A DNA stretch of 64,000 nucleotides, from contig NZ_JAAALO010000004.1 of NCBI RefSeq assembly GCF_009908295.1, positions 728,629 to 792,628 of the forward strand, written 5' to 3'. A program made the translations under genes and the position numbers. This document shows positions 6,780 to 14,794 of the stretch, one piece after another. Source of the DNA: Micromonospora rubida (GTDB lineage: Bacteria; Actinomycetota; Actinomycetes; Mycobacteriales; Micromonosporaceae). Position 1 is the first letter of the stretch; each line of letters begins with the position of its first letter. The notes under the pieces were generated by a model. It saw only the letters and a program-made list of their open reading frames with translations. It did no database searches and was not told the DNA's origin.

Positions 6780-7245
6780 TCAGTCGACCGTCGGGAGCTT
6801 CGGGCCGAGGACGTCGTCGGTGTAGAAGTGTGCTTGTCGGCCGTCGGCCTTTGGCCGTAGTACCCGGCCCAATCGTTGTGCCTCCTCCTGCCGGGAGCCG
6901 AACGTCCCGGACACCTGGATGGCCACCGCCGCCTCGGGCAGGTCGATGGAGAAGTTCCCCACCTTCGAGATGACCAGCGTCCGCACCTCGCCGGACCGGA
7001 ACGCGTCGAACAGCCGCTCCCGTTCCTTGTTGGTCGTGGACCCCTGCACGATCGGGGCGTCGAGGTACTCGCCGAGCTGGTGCAGCTGGTCGATGTGCCC
7101 ACCGATGACCAATACCTGGTCGTCCGCGTGTCGGCCGACGAGCGCCTTGACCACGGGCAGCTTGGTGCGGGCGGTCGCCGCCATCCGGTAGCGCTCCTCG
7201 GATTCCGCCAGGGTGGCGGTCAGGCCCCAGCCGGCGGCGGGCCCC
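6780..7245 (-). pseudogene. Truncated, internally deleted copy of the XPB helicase 3' end
   Basis: The translation matches the C-terminal third of the helicase at 8076-9755, including YRMAATARTKLPVVKAL and QVSGTFGSRQEEAQRLGRVL. Two blocks are missing. GLTATL is joined directly to the ERYRM segment, a loss of about 165 bp equivalent to 8596-8760. HFYT is joined directly to DDVLGPKLPTVD, a loss of about 90 bp equivalent to 8118-8205. The N-terminal half with the Walker A and DEVH boxes is absent, so it cannot be a working helicase. Its stop lies 11 nt after hicB, exactly as the intact helicase stop follows the hicB remnant at 8017-8064. Confidence 0.9.
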
Positions 7246-7297
7246 GGATGCCGTGCCGCTGGCTTTGGAGGTCGTTTCGGTGCCGGAGATCGCCGTA

Positions 7298-7732
7298 TCA
7301 AGCGGCGGCGATCCCGTGGTCCTGAGTGAAAGAGGCTTTCCCGCGCTTGCTGACCTTGCCGGCCGCAGCCTTTTTCGGCGCTAGCTGCGACACGCGCTGC
7401 GGGGAGATGCCAAGAAGCGTGCCCGCGTCTCGGACCGTGTAGCCCTTTTCGAGTAGTGCGCGTGCGGCGGTGACAGTCGCCTCTTCGGCTGACTCTTCGG
7501 CCTTGCGCAACGCGCTGCGGGCCCTGCGGGCGCGGGCCACCTCTTGCGGCAGGTCGGGCTGCACGTCGACGTCGAAGCTGTGCGGGTCGACGTCGAGCAT
7601 GAGGGCGATGGCTTCACGTGCCATCTCTTCGACCTGGTCGAGACGACGAGTTTGGGAGAACACGCCCTTGATCTCTGGCACGCTGATCGCCCACCAAGCG
7701 CCCGAGCGTACGCATCTGGCGGTGTACCTCAT
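7298..7732 (-). CDS. hicB: HicB-family antitoxin with C-terminal helix-turn-helix (second HicAB system)
   Basis: A 144-residue protein. The N-terminal HicB fold is MRYTARCVRSGAWWAISVPE. A charged helical linker follows, then a helix-turn-helix (GYTVRDAGTLLGISPQRVSQ) and a Lys/Ala-rich tail. It differs from the first HicB, which uses a ribbon-helix-helix. It lies 16 nt downstream of its hicA, with the toxin gene first. The pair runs opposite to the first HicAB system and separates two helicase-derived segments. Confidence 0.88.
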   Translation of the reverse strand: MRYTARCVRSGAWWAISVPEIKGVFSQTRRLDQVEEMAREAIALMLDVDPHSFDVDVQPDLPQEVARARRARSALRKAEESAEEATVTAARALLEKGYTVRDAGTLLGISPQRVSQLAPKKAAAGKVSKRGKASFTQDHGIAAA

Positions 7733-7748
7733 CGACGACGGCCCCCTC

Positions 7749-7940
7749 TCACCTCAAGCCCAGGCTGCGCAGGATACCCCGCGCCGTGAGTTCGTTGATC
7801 TCCTTGTGTCGAGGTATGACGATGTTCTGCGGGCCGTACCTGTAGATCGTGTGGCTGCCACCCTCGCGGACCTTTTCGAAGGTCACGCCGGCATCGGCAG
7901 CCGCCTTGCCGATCTTGTTGATCAGGTCAACCCGCTTCAC
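7749..7940 (-). CDS. hicA: HicA-family toxin (second HicAB system)
   Basis: A 63-residue HicA protein, typical for the family. It reads KRVDLINKIGKAAADAGVTF, then REGGSHTIYRYG with the catalytic GSH histidine, then IPRHKEINELTARGILRSLG. The predicted activity is ribosome-independent mRNA cleavage. GTG 7940 is the first codon. TAGACT on the minus strand (7953-7948) ends 7 nt before it, so the mRNA may be leaderless. The upstream DNA (7941-7985) is unusually AT-rich for this genome, a sign of acquisition. Confidence 0.9.
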   Translation of the reverse strand: MKRVDLINKIGKAAADAGVTFEKVREGGSHTIYRYGPQNIVIPRHKEINELTARGILRSLGLR

Positions 7941-7942
7941 GC

Positions 7943-7962
7943 AGTTTAGTCTAGTCTACTAG
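7943..7962 (-). promoter_or_regulatory. Promoter/operator region of second hicAB
   Basis: An AT-rich stretch with repeated AGTCTA units (7948-7953, 7953-7958) and the palindrome CTAGT-CT-ACTAG (7951-7962). It overlaps the putative -10 element of the second hicA, so it is a candidate autoregulatory operator. No clear -35 is visible. Confidence 0.4.
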
Positions 7963-8016
7963 ATGCAATAAGTAGAGCGCCCTAGACTTAGCTGCCGCCC
8001 GCGTCGGTCTTAAGTC

Positions 8017-8064
8017 GACATGAGCCTCAACCAGTACGTCCTGCGGAGGCTCCGAGCCGCCTGA
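8017..8064 (+). pseudogene. Remnant of the 3' end of the first hicB
   Basis: The 48 bases match the last 16 codons of the hicB at 6425-6769 (46/48 identical), including the stop. They again sit just before the helicase stop codon. The rest of this hicB copy is missing; the second hicAB system occupies the place where it would have been. Confidence 0.88.
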
Positions 8065-8075
8065 CGGGTGTGCGG

Positions 8076-9755
8076 TCAGTCGACCGTGGGGAGCTTGGGG
8101 CCGAGGACGTCGTCGGCGTCGACGATCGTGTACGCGTACCCCTGCTCCGCCAGGAAGCGCTGCCGGTGGGCGGCGTACTCGGTGTCGATGGTGTCCCGGG
8201 AGACGACCGTGTAGAAGTGCGCCTGCCGGCCGTCGGCCTTCGGCCGGAGCACCCGGCCGAGCCGCTGCGCCTCCTCCTGCCGCGACCCGAACGTCCCGGA
8301 CACCTGGATGGCCACCGCCGCCTCGGGCAGGTCGATGGAGAAGTTCCCCACCTTCGAGATGACCAGCGTCCGCACCTCGCCGGACCGGAACGCGTCGAAC
8401 AGCCGCTCCCGTTCCTTGTTGGTCGTGGACCCCTGCACGATCGGGGCGTCGAGGTACTCGCCGAGCTGGTGCAACTGGTCGATGTATCCGCCGATGACCA
8501 GCACCTGGTCGCCCGCGTGCCGGTCCACCAGCGCCTTCACCACGGGCAGCTTGGTGCGGGCGGTCGCCGCCATCCGGTAGCGCTCCTCGGCCTCCGCCGT
8601 CGCGTACGACATCCGCTCCGCGTCGGTGAGCGTCACCCGCACCTCGGTGCACTCGGCCGGGGCGATCCAGCCCTGCGACTCGATGTCCTTCCACGGCGCG
8701 TCGTACCGCTTGGGGCCGATGAGGCTGAACACGTCGCCCTCCCGGCCGTCCTCGCGTACCAGGGTGGCGGTCAGGCCCAGCCGGCGGCGGGCCTGGAGGT
8801 CGGCGGTGAACCGGAAGATCGGCGCGGGCAGCAGGTGCACCTCGTCGTAGACGACCAGGCCCCAGTCGCGGGCGGAGAACAGGTCCAGGTGGGTGAACGC
8901 GCCGCCGCGCCGCGAGGTGAGCACCTGGTACGTGGCGATGGTGACCGCGCGGATCTCCTTGCGCTCGCCCGAGTACTCGCCGATCTCCTCCTCGGTGAGC
9001 GAGGTGCGGGCGATCAACTCCCGCTTCCACTGCCGGCCGGCGACGGTGGTGGTCACCAGGATCAGGGTGGTCGCCTTCGCCTCGGCCATCGCGGCGGCAC
9101 CCACGAGCGTCTTCCCCGCGCCGCAGGGCAGCACCACGACGCCCGACCCGCCGGCCCAGAACGCCTCCACGGCCTCCCGCTGGTACGACCGCAGCGTCCA
9201 CGGTTTCCCGCCGCCCTCGCCCGCCTCGGCCAGCTCGATGGGGTGCGCCTCGCCGTCGACGTACCCGGCCAGGTCCTCCGCCGGCCAGCCGAGCTTCAGC
9301 AGCGCCTGCTTGAGCCGGCCCCGCTCGGACGGGTGCACCGCGATCGTGTCGTCGTCGAGCTTCGCGCCGAGCATCCCGGCGAGCTTCTTGCTCTTGGCGA
9401 CCTCGATCAGCACCATCCGGTCCAGCGCCCGCAGCACCAGCCCGTGCGCCGGGTCGTTGGCGAGTTGCAGCCGGCCGTACCGGTCCATCGTCTCGGCCAC
9501 GTCGACCAGCAGCCCGTGCGGCACCGGGTAGCGGGAGTACTTGATCAGCGAGTCCACCACGCCCTCGGCGTCGTGGCCGGCGGCCCGCGCGTTCCACAGC
9601 CCCAGCGGGGTCAGCCGGTACGTGTGCACGTGCTCGGGGGAGCGCTCCAGCTCGGCGAACGGGGCGATCGTCATCCGGCAGGCCTGGGCGTCGGGGTGGT
9701 CGATCTCCAGCAGCAGGGTCTTGTCCGACTGAACGATCAGTGGTCCACCGCTCAC
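8076..9755 (-). CDS. XPB/Ssl2-type DNA repair helicase
   Basis: A 559-residue superfamily 2 helicase homologous to mycobacterial Ercc3 (Rv0861c). Walker A PCGAGKTL is near residue 212, the DEVH box near 303 and motif III GLTATLVREDG near 328. The C-terminal helicase domain carries GTFGSRQEEAQRLGRVLRPK. It is a 3'-5' helicase with annealing activity, thought to act in nucleotide excision repair. GTG 9755 is preceded by AAGGAAAGGA. The intact gene is the parent of two broken copies at 6075-6131 and 6780-7245. A helicase-associated partner gene lies at 11212-13671. Confidence 0.93.
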   Translation of the reverse strand: MSGGPLIVQSDKTLLLEIDHPDAQACRMTIAPFAELERSPEHVHTYRLTPLGLWNARAAGHDAEGVVDSLIKYSRYPVPHGLLVDVAETMDRYGRLQLANDPAHGLVLRALDRMVLIEVAKSKKLAGMLGAKLDDDTIAVHPSERGRLKQALLKLGWPAEDLAGYVDGEAHPIELAEAGEGGGKPWTLRSYQREAVEAFWAGGSGVVVLPCGAGKTLVGAAAMAEAKATTLILVTTTVAGRQWKRELIARTSLTEEEIGEYSGERKEIRAVTIATYQVLTSRRGGAFTHLDLFSARDWGLVVYDEVHLLPAPIFRFTADLQARRRLGLTATLVREDGREGDVFSLIGPKRYDAPWKDIESQGWIAPAECTEVRVTLTDAERMSYATAEAEERYRMAATARTKLPVVKALVDRHAGDQVLVIGGYIDQLHQLGEYLDAPIVQGSTTNKERERLFDAFRSGEVRTLVISKVGNFSIDLPEAAVAIQVSGTFGSRQEEAQRLGRVLRPKADGRQAHFYTVVSRDTIDTEYAAHRQRFLAEQGYAYTIVDADDVLGPKLPTVD

Positions 9756-9928
9756 ACCAGCGTCCTTTCCTTGCCTGGTCGCCGGCCGCCTCGCGGGTGT
9801 CCAGGTGACCCCGGGCCGACCATCCAGTGTTGCACGGAAGCGGATGAGGGCAGAAAATCGGACACGAGGGTGCAACCATTCCCGTACGCCCGGCGTCTAG
9901 CAGAGGGACGACCACCCTGGGAGGCCTC

Positions 9929-10816
9929 ATGAGACAGGTTCCGCTCACCGCCAGGGTCGTCGCCTTGGCTGTGGTCACGCTGGTCGGCGTCGGTTCGTGC
10001 ACGCCCGATCGCCAGGCCGACCCGGGTGGCCGTGGAGGAGGGCTCGCCCAGGCCGGCTCGGCCGAGCAGGGAACGGGGGCGGGCGGCTCGTCCGACCCCG
10101 ACCAGCGGACCCGGCCGAACCCCACCCCGACGAAGGCGAAGCCGAAACCCAGGCCGACGCCGACACCGACCCGGACGACGGCCCCCGAGCGGGCCGCGCC
10201 GACCGCGCCGAGGCCGGCCGCCGGCTGCCCGCAGGGCGAGCACCAGCGCGAGGTGGAGACCTACCTCGCGAAGCTGGGCGGGTTCGGGCGGGTGACCGTG
10301 GACGGCCGCCAGTCCGCCGCCGACTGCGCCGCGATCAAGAAGTTCCAGCAGCGGTACGACATCCGCCCGGCCGCCGGCCGCGCCGGCCCCACCACGTACG
10401 ACGTGTCGAAGCGGCTGGCCACCACCGACACCCGCCGGTGCAAGGCCGCGTCGTCCGGCACCACGTTCTGCATCGACCTCACCCGGCAGACCACCTGGGC
10501 GGTGCGCGGTGGGAAGGTCGTCTGGGGCCCGACGGTGACCCGGACGGGCATGCCGGGGTACGCCACCCCCGCCGGCACCTACAAGATCAATTACCGGAAC
10601 ATCAAGGAGTGGTCCGACCCGTACGAGGTGTGGCTGCCGTACTGGCAGCACTTCACCCGGGGGATGGGCTACCACCAGACCACCACCTACCTGCACGAGA
10701 AGTCGATCGGCTCGCACGGCTGCGTGAACCTGCTCCCCGCCGACGCCCGCCGGGCGTGGGAGCTGGGCAAGGTCGGCAGCCGGGTGGTCCTCTTCGGCCG
10801 CCGCCCCGGCACCTGA
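9929..10816 (+). CDS. L,D-transpeptidase lipoprotein with peptidoglycan-binding domain
   Basis: A 295-residue exported protein. The signal peptide ends at a lipobox (VGSC, Cys24), so it is probably membrane-tethered outside the cell. A Pro/Thr-rich linker follows, then a peptidoglycan-binding-like domain (about 95-150) and a YkuD catalytic domain with the SHGCVN motif (Cys near residue 265). It should form or exchange 3-3 cross-links in peptidoglycan. GGGAGG precedes ATG 9929. It is divergent from the helicase gene. Confidence 0.9.
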   Translation: MRQVPLTARVVALAVVTLVGVGSCTPDRQADPGGRGGGLAQAGSAEQGTGAGGSSDPDQRTRPNPTPTKAKPKPRPTPTPTRTTAPERAAPTAPRPAAGCPQGEHQREVETYLAKLGGFGRVTVDGRQSAADCAAIKKFQQRYDIRPAAGRAGPTTYDVSKRLATTDTRRCKAASSGTTFCIDLTRQTTWAVRGGKVVWGPTVTRTGMPGYATPAGTYKINYRNIKEWSDPYEVWLPYWQHFTRGMGYHQTTTYLHEKSIGSHGCVNLLPADARRAWELGKVGSRVVLFGRRPGT

Positions 10817-10920
10817 CCGCCCGGCCCGCGATCCGCCCGGCCCGCGATCCGGCCAGCCCGCGATCGCCCGGCCCGCGATCCGCCCGGCACCCGACCAGCC
10901 CCGGCACCCGACCAGCCTGG
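10817..10920. repeat. Short tandem repeats between two genes
   Basis: About 15-16 bp units built on CGATCCGCCCGGCCCG are repeated roughly four times, then CACCCGACCAGCC-type units twice. The block fills the gap between the L,D-transpeptidase and the next small gene. It is non-coding on the plus strand and could vary in copy number. Confidence 0.7.
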
Positions 10921-10936
10921 CTCCGAGGAGGCGGCG

Positions 10937-11176
10937 ATGAGCGTCGACCACGAGGTGGCAGCAGCCGGGGACGAGCCCGGGCCCGGCATCGCGGTCAGCA
11001 CGGCCACCGTGGTCGGCTACGGGCTCGCCGCCGCCGTCCTCGTCGGCTGGTTCCTGTACGGCTGGCTGGTCCAGCAGCAGGGCTTCGTCGCCTCGGTCGG
11101 CGAGTCCGCCGGGGCGGGGTTCGCCCTGCTGCTGGCCGTCTCCGTGGTGGGCACCATGCGGCGCAGCCGCCGCTGA
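10937..11176 (+). CDS. Small two-helix membrane protein
   Basis: A 79-residue protein with an acidic N-terminus, two hydrophobic helices (VGYGLAAAVLVGWFLYGWLV and GFALLLAVSVVGTM) and a basic RRSRR tail. No family is recognised. GAGGAGGCGGCG lies directly upstream of ATG 10937. It follows the transpeptidase gene on the same strand and may share its transcript. Confidence 0.75.
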   Translation: MSVDHEVAAAGDEPGPGIAVSTATVVGYGLAAAVLVGWFLYGWLVQQQGFVASVGESAGAGFALLLAVSVVGTMRRSRR

Positions 11177-11211
11177 CCGGGGACGACGCCCCGACCGGGC
11201 GCCGGCACGCG

Positions 11212-13671
11212 TCAGCTCTCCAGGACCGCCGCGGTGATCCGGTGCAGCGCGAAGGTGTGCAGCATCTCCGTCCGCTCGTCCTCGGCCCGCAGGTAGCCCG
11301 CCCCGATCGACACCGGCCGGAGCAGCCGGGACGTGGTCGCCCCGTGCGTGTCGACGTACCCCACCCAGACCAGCGCCTTGTCCCGGACCGCCTGCTGGAG
11401 CACGGCGAGCGCGTCGCTGTGGCCGTGCGCCGGTGCCGGGCCCGAACCGGCCGCACCGCCGCGCACCACCGCCGGGGCCCGCCGGGCCGCCCGCGCCGCC
11501 GCCTCGCCCCGGCGGATCTGCTCCACCACCCCGAGCAGCCGTGGCATGGCCAGCTTCGGGGACGCCAGCGGGTCGAGCGTCCGGCCGACCGGCGCCCGCC
11601 CGGGGGCCCGCCGGGACTTCGGCCGGGCCAGCACCGCCGCGCCGGAGGCGTCCTCCGGCACCGGGGCGTACCCGGCGTCGCGCAACGCCATCAGCATCCG
11701 GTTGACCTGGTACGGGGTGGACAGCACCGTCGGGGCCAGCCGGCGGAACGCCAGCGGCTCCAGCCGCCGGTCGGCCAGCACCTCGGCGAGCAGCGCCTCG
11801 TCGTCGCTGCGCACGTATCCACCGGCGGAGCCGACCCGCAGCCCGCCGTGCTTGCGGGCCACGTCGTCCACCAGATAGGTCAGCCCCTGCGGGACCGGGG
11901 TGCGGGAACGGCGACGGAACAGGGCGTGCAGGTCGTCGGCCGAGTACCCGGCGTCCAGGGCCCGGCGCACGCTCGCCGTGGTGACCCGGTGCACGCTCGC
12001 CCCGCCCGCCGACTCGTGCTCGGCCACCACCTCCAGCTCCCCGGCCAGCGCCGGATCGGGCGGGCCGGGCACCACCACGGTCAGGTCAGCCTGCACCAGG
12101 AAGTGGTCGACCGGGGCGGGGAGCAGGGCGTCCAGCGCCCGCACGGCGGTCGACGCGGTGCCGCTCTCCACGTCCGCGTGCAGCCCGAGCGGGTCGTCCG
12201 AGCCCCGCTCGTCGGCGTCGGTCAGGTCGGCCAGCAGCAGCCGCCCGTACGAGGTGAGCGCCCCCAGCCCGGTCACCCCGAGCCGCGCGGCCTCCGCCAG
12301 CACCTCCCGGTGCGCGGCCTCCCGGCCCCGGCTGCGCCGGGGCGCCCGCCACTCGAGCATCCCCAGCACCTCATCGGGCGTCGGGGCGGTGGCCGGCTCC
12401 AGGTCGGCCAGCACCGACAGCACGGCCCGGCGGGCGGCGGGCGCACCGGCCCGTTCCGCCTCGGCCGACAGCACGGAGATCGGCCGGTCCCGGTCGTCCC
12501 GCTGCCCGGCGAGGCTGGCCTGCCGGGTCATCACCAGCCACGCCCGGGCCAGCTGCACCCAGCGCTGGGCCAGCGACATGGCCCGCCACACCTCGTACCC
12601 GCCGGTGGGCATGACCTGCTGGTCCGCGCCGTACCGGGCGGTGGCCGCACCGGTCAGCTCCAGCTCGCCGGCCAGCCCGGCCGCGTACGCCACCTCCAGC
12701 AGCAGGGCGGCGGTCGGGTCGTCCACGCCGAGGGTCTTGGCCAGCCGGCGCAGGTCACGCACCCCGACCCCGCCCGAGCGCAGCACCGGCGCCGGCTCGG
12801 CGGACAGCAGTTCCAGCAGCGCCTCGGTGTGCCGTACCACCTCCATGGTCTGCCCGGCCCCGGCCGAGTCGACGGCCTTCGCCTCGCGCGGGGTGGCGGC
12901 CGCCGTCGGCGGGCTGGTGCGCAGCGGGCCGAGCGGGCCGCAGTCCCGGCGCAGCAGCAGGCCGACCTCGCGGGGCAGCTCCACGGTGCCGGCGGAGGCC
13001 AGCACCAGCAGCCGGTTGTCCACCAGCCAGCGCACCGGTGAGCCGGTCGGCGCTCCGCCGTTCGTCTGGTCCGGCGGGACGCTGTCCTCGGCGCCGATCG
13101 GCGGGGCCTGGAGCGCGCCCGGGGGCACGCTGCCCACCGGCGGCCCGGCGGCCAGCCGGTCCAGGATCGCCCGGGCCGACGGCGGCGCGGCCAGCAGCGT
13201 GCGGCGCAGCTTCGCCGGGTCCGCGCAGAGGGCGGCCGCGCGCGGGTCCAGCTCCGCCGCCGGCCGGCCCAGCCCTGCCGGGTACGGCGAGACCTCGTCC
13301 ACGCCGCCCACCACGCGCAGCGCGTCCTCGGGGCCGTACAGCAGGAAGAGCGCGCGCAGCCTGTTCACCGCGCCACGGATGGTGGCGGAGGCCGGTGGGT
13401 GGGGGCCGGCGGTGGCCATGGCCAGGACCGCCTCCGTGGCGGTGGTGTCGTCGTCCGGGTCCCGGGTCAGCCGGGCAGCGTCGAGGACCTGGAGGGTGAA
13501 CTGGTCCAGCCCGTCCAGGGCCCGGGCCACCGAGACCCGGGACTGGGCCCGGATCGCGAGCGCGGAGACGTCGGCCGGCACGGGCACGACGAGGTCCGGC
13601 CGGAGCTGGAGCAGGGCGGCCAGGGACTCGTCGGGCAGAGTCCGTAGGTGGTCGGCGAGTGAGATGGTCAT
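11212..13671 (-). CDS. Helicase-associated domain protein (partner of XPB helicase)
   Basis: An 819-residue protein of the actinobacterial helicase-associated family (helicase conserved C-terminal-like domain, Rv0862c-like). It starts MTISLADHLRTLPDESLAAL and shows alternating helical and Ala/Pro-rich segments. The second half has a QADLTVVVPGPPDP-type domain and LDPLASPKLAMPRLLGVVEQ near residue 700. I see no Walker A motif, so it is unlikely to be an ATPase. In mycobacteria the homologue is adjacent to ercc3. Here the pair is split by the L,D-transpeptidase and the small membrane protein. Confidence 0.85.
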   Translation of the reverse strand: MTISLADHLRTLPDESLAALLQLRPDLVVPVPADVSALAIRAQSRVSVARALDGLDQFTLQVLDAARLTRDPDDDTTATEAVLAMATAGPHPPASATIRGAVNRLRALFLLYGPEDALRVVGGVDEVSPYPAGLGRPAAELDPRAAALCADPAKLRRTLLAAPPSARAILDRLAAGPPVGSVPPGALQAPPIGAEDSVPPDQTNGGAPTGSPVRWLVDNRLLVLASAGTVELPREVGLLLRRDCGPLGPLRTSPPTAAATPREAKAVDSAGAGQTMEVVRHTEALLELLSAEPAPVLRSGGVGVRDLRRLAKTLGVDDPTAALLLEVAYAAGLAGELELTGAATARYGADQQVMPTGGYEVWRAMSLAQRWVQLARAWLVMTRQASLAGQRDDRDRPISVLSAEAERAGAPAARRAVLSVLADLEPATAPTPDEVLGMLEWRAPRRSRGREAAHREVLAEAARLGVTGLGALTSYGRLLLADLTDADERGSDDPLGLHADVESGTASTAVRALDALLPAPVDHFLVQADLTVVVPGPPDPALAGELEVVAEHESAGGASVHRVTTASVRRALDAGYSADDLHALFRRRSRTPVPQGLTYLVDDVARKHGGLRVGSAGGYVRSDDEALLAEVLADRRLEPLAFRRLAPTVLSTPYQVNRMLMALRDAGYAPVPEDASGAAVLARPKSRRAPGRAPVGRTLDPLASPKLAMPRLLGVVEQIRRGEAAARAARRAPAVVRGGAAGSGPAPAHGHSDALAVLQQAVRDKALVWVGYVDTHGATTSRLLRPVSIGAGYLRAEDERTEMLHTFALHRITAAVLES

Positions 13672-13755
13672 CGTCGTTCCACGCTAGCCCGGTTCGGGGC
13701 CCGCGCGCCCCCCGGACGTCCGGCTCGGCCGGTGATGGGCGGGTACGTTCTCGGA

Positions 13756-14379
13756 ATGCCCCCGCTGACGGTCGGTTTCGACCTCGACATGACCCTGGTC
13801 GACTCGCGTCCCGGTATCGCCGCGGCGTTCCGGGCGCTCACCGCGCGCACCGGCGTGCCCGTGGACGCCGACGTGGCGGTGTCCCGGCTGGGCCCGCCGC
13901 TGCGGGTGGAGATCGCCCGCTGGTTTCCCGCCGAGCAGGTCGAGTCGGCCGTCGAGGCGTACCGGGAGCTCTACCCGGCGTACGCGATCACCCCGACCCT
14001 GCCGATGCCCGGCGCGATCGCGGCCATCGGGGCCGTGCACGCCCACGGCGGCCGGGCGCTGGTGGTCACCGCCAAGATGGGCCGGCTGGCCCGGCTGCAC
14101 CTGGACCACCTGGGGCTGACCGTGGACGAGTTGGCCGGTGACCTGTTCGCCGAGGAGAAGGCGACGGCGTTGCGTGAGCACGGCGCGACCCTGTACGTCG
14201 GCGACCACGTGGCCGACATGGCCGCAGCCGGGGCGGCCGGGGTCCCGGGGATCGCGGTGGCCACCGGCCCCTGCTCGGCCGAGGAACTGCGCTCCGCCGG
14301 GGCCCACCTCGTGCTGGACGATCTCACCGGATTCCCAGCGGCGCTCGACCGCATGATCCGGCTAGCCTTGGGGCAGTAG
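13756..14379 (+). CDS. HAD-family phosphatase (phosphoglycolate phosphatase-like)
   Basis: A 207-residue HAD hydrolase. Motif I VGFDLDMTLVDS carries Asp9 and Asp11, motif II TAKMG follows, and motif III/IV is VGDHVADMAAA. It is shorter than typical Gph and may dephosphorylate a small phospho-metabolite. ATG 13756 has TACGTT ending 6 nt upstream and no ribosome binding site, which suggests a leaderless mRNA. An alternative ATG lies 24 nt upstream. It is divergent from the helicase-associated gene. Confidence 0.85.
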   Translation: MPPLTVGFDLDMTLVDSRPGIAAAFRALTARTGVPVDADVAVSRLGPPLRVEIARWFPAEQVESAVEAYRELYPAYAITPTLPMPGAIAAIGAVHAHGGRALVVTAKMGRLARLHLDHLGLTVDELAGDLFAEEKATALREHGATLYVGDHVADMAAAGAAGVPGIAVATGPCSAEELRSAGAHLVLDDLTGFPAALDRMIRLALGQ

Positions 14380-14407
14380 ACGTCTCAAGTGAAGCAGGGG
14401 TTCTCAG

Positions 14408-14794
14408 GTGCCGACGGGTCGAGTGAAGTGGTATGACGCGGCCAAGGGATACGGGTTCGTCACCAGCGACGAGGGTGGCGACGTGTTCCTGCCCAAGGGC
14501 GCGCTACCGACGGGCGTCACCGAGCTCACGGGTGGTCAACGGGTCGACTTCAGCGTGGTGGACAGCCGCCGGGGTGCCCAGGCGATGGGGGTCAAGCTGC
14601 TCGACGCCCCACCCTCGATGGCGGAGCTGCGCCGCCGGCCGGCGGAGGAACTGCACGGCCTCGTCGAGGACATGATCAAGGTGCTGGAGGCGAAGGTCCA
14701 GCCGGACCTGCGGCGGGGCCGCTACCCGGACCGGAAGGCCGCGCAGAAGATCGCTCAGCTCGTCCACGCGGTGGCGCGCGAGCTCGAGGTCTGA
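14408..14794 (+). CDS. Cold-shock domain protein with C-terminal extension
   Basis: A 128-residue protein. The first 65 residues are a cold-shock domain with both RNA-binding motifs (KGYGFVTS and DVFLP). About 60 residues of helical extension follow, with basic patches (VQPDLRRGRYPDRKAAQKIA). Such extended CspB-like proteins are common in actinobacteria and bind single-stranded RNA or DNA. AAGCAGGGG precedes GTG 14408. Its last 40 bp overlap the end of mqnD on the other strand. Confidence 0.88.
   Translation: MPTGRVKWYDAAKGYGFVTSDEGGDVFLPKGALPTGVTELTGGQRVDFSVVDSRRGAQAMGVKLLDAPPSMAELRRRPAEELHGLVEDMIKVLEAKVQPDLRRGRYPDRKAAQKIAQLVHAVARELEV

Noticed and set aside
6780..7301. Annotating the helicase C-terminal copy as a functional short helicase
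   Set aside because: It lacks Walker A and DEVH motifs and has two internal deletions relative to the intact gene.
10817..10920. CRISPR array after the L,D-transpeptidase
   Set aside because: Units are 15-16 bp with no spacers; simple tandem repeats.
9997..13041. Very long plus-strand open frame over the L,D-transpeptidase and helicase-associated genes
   Set aside because: It is antisense or out of frame to well-supported genes, and Arg/Pro/Gly-rich with no domain; a typical high-GC artefact.
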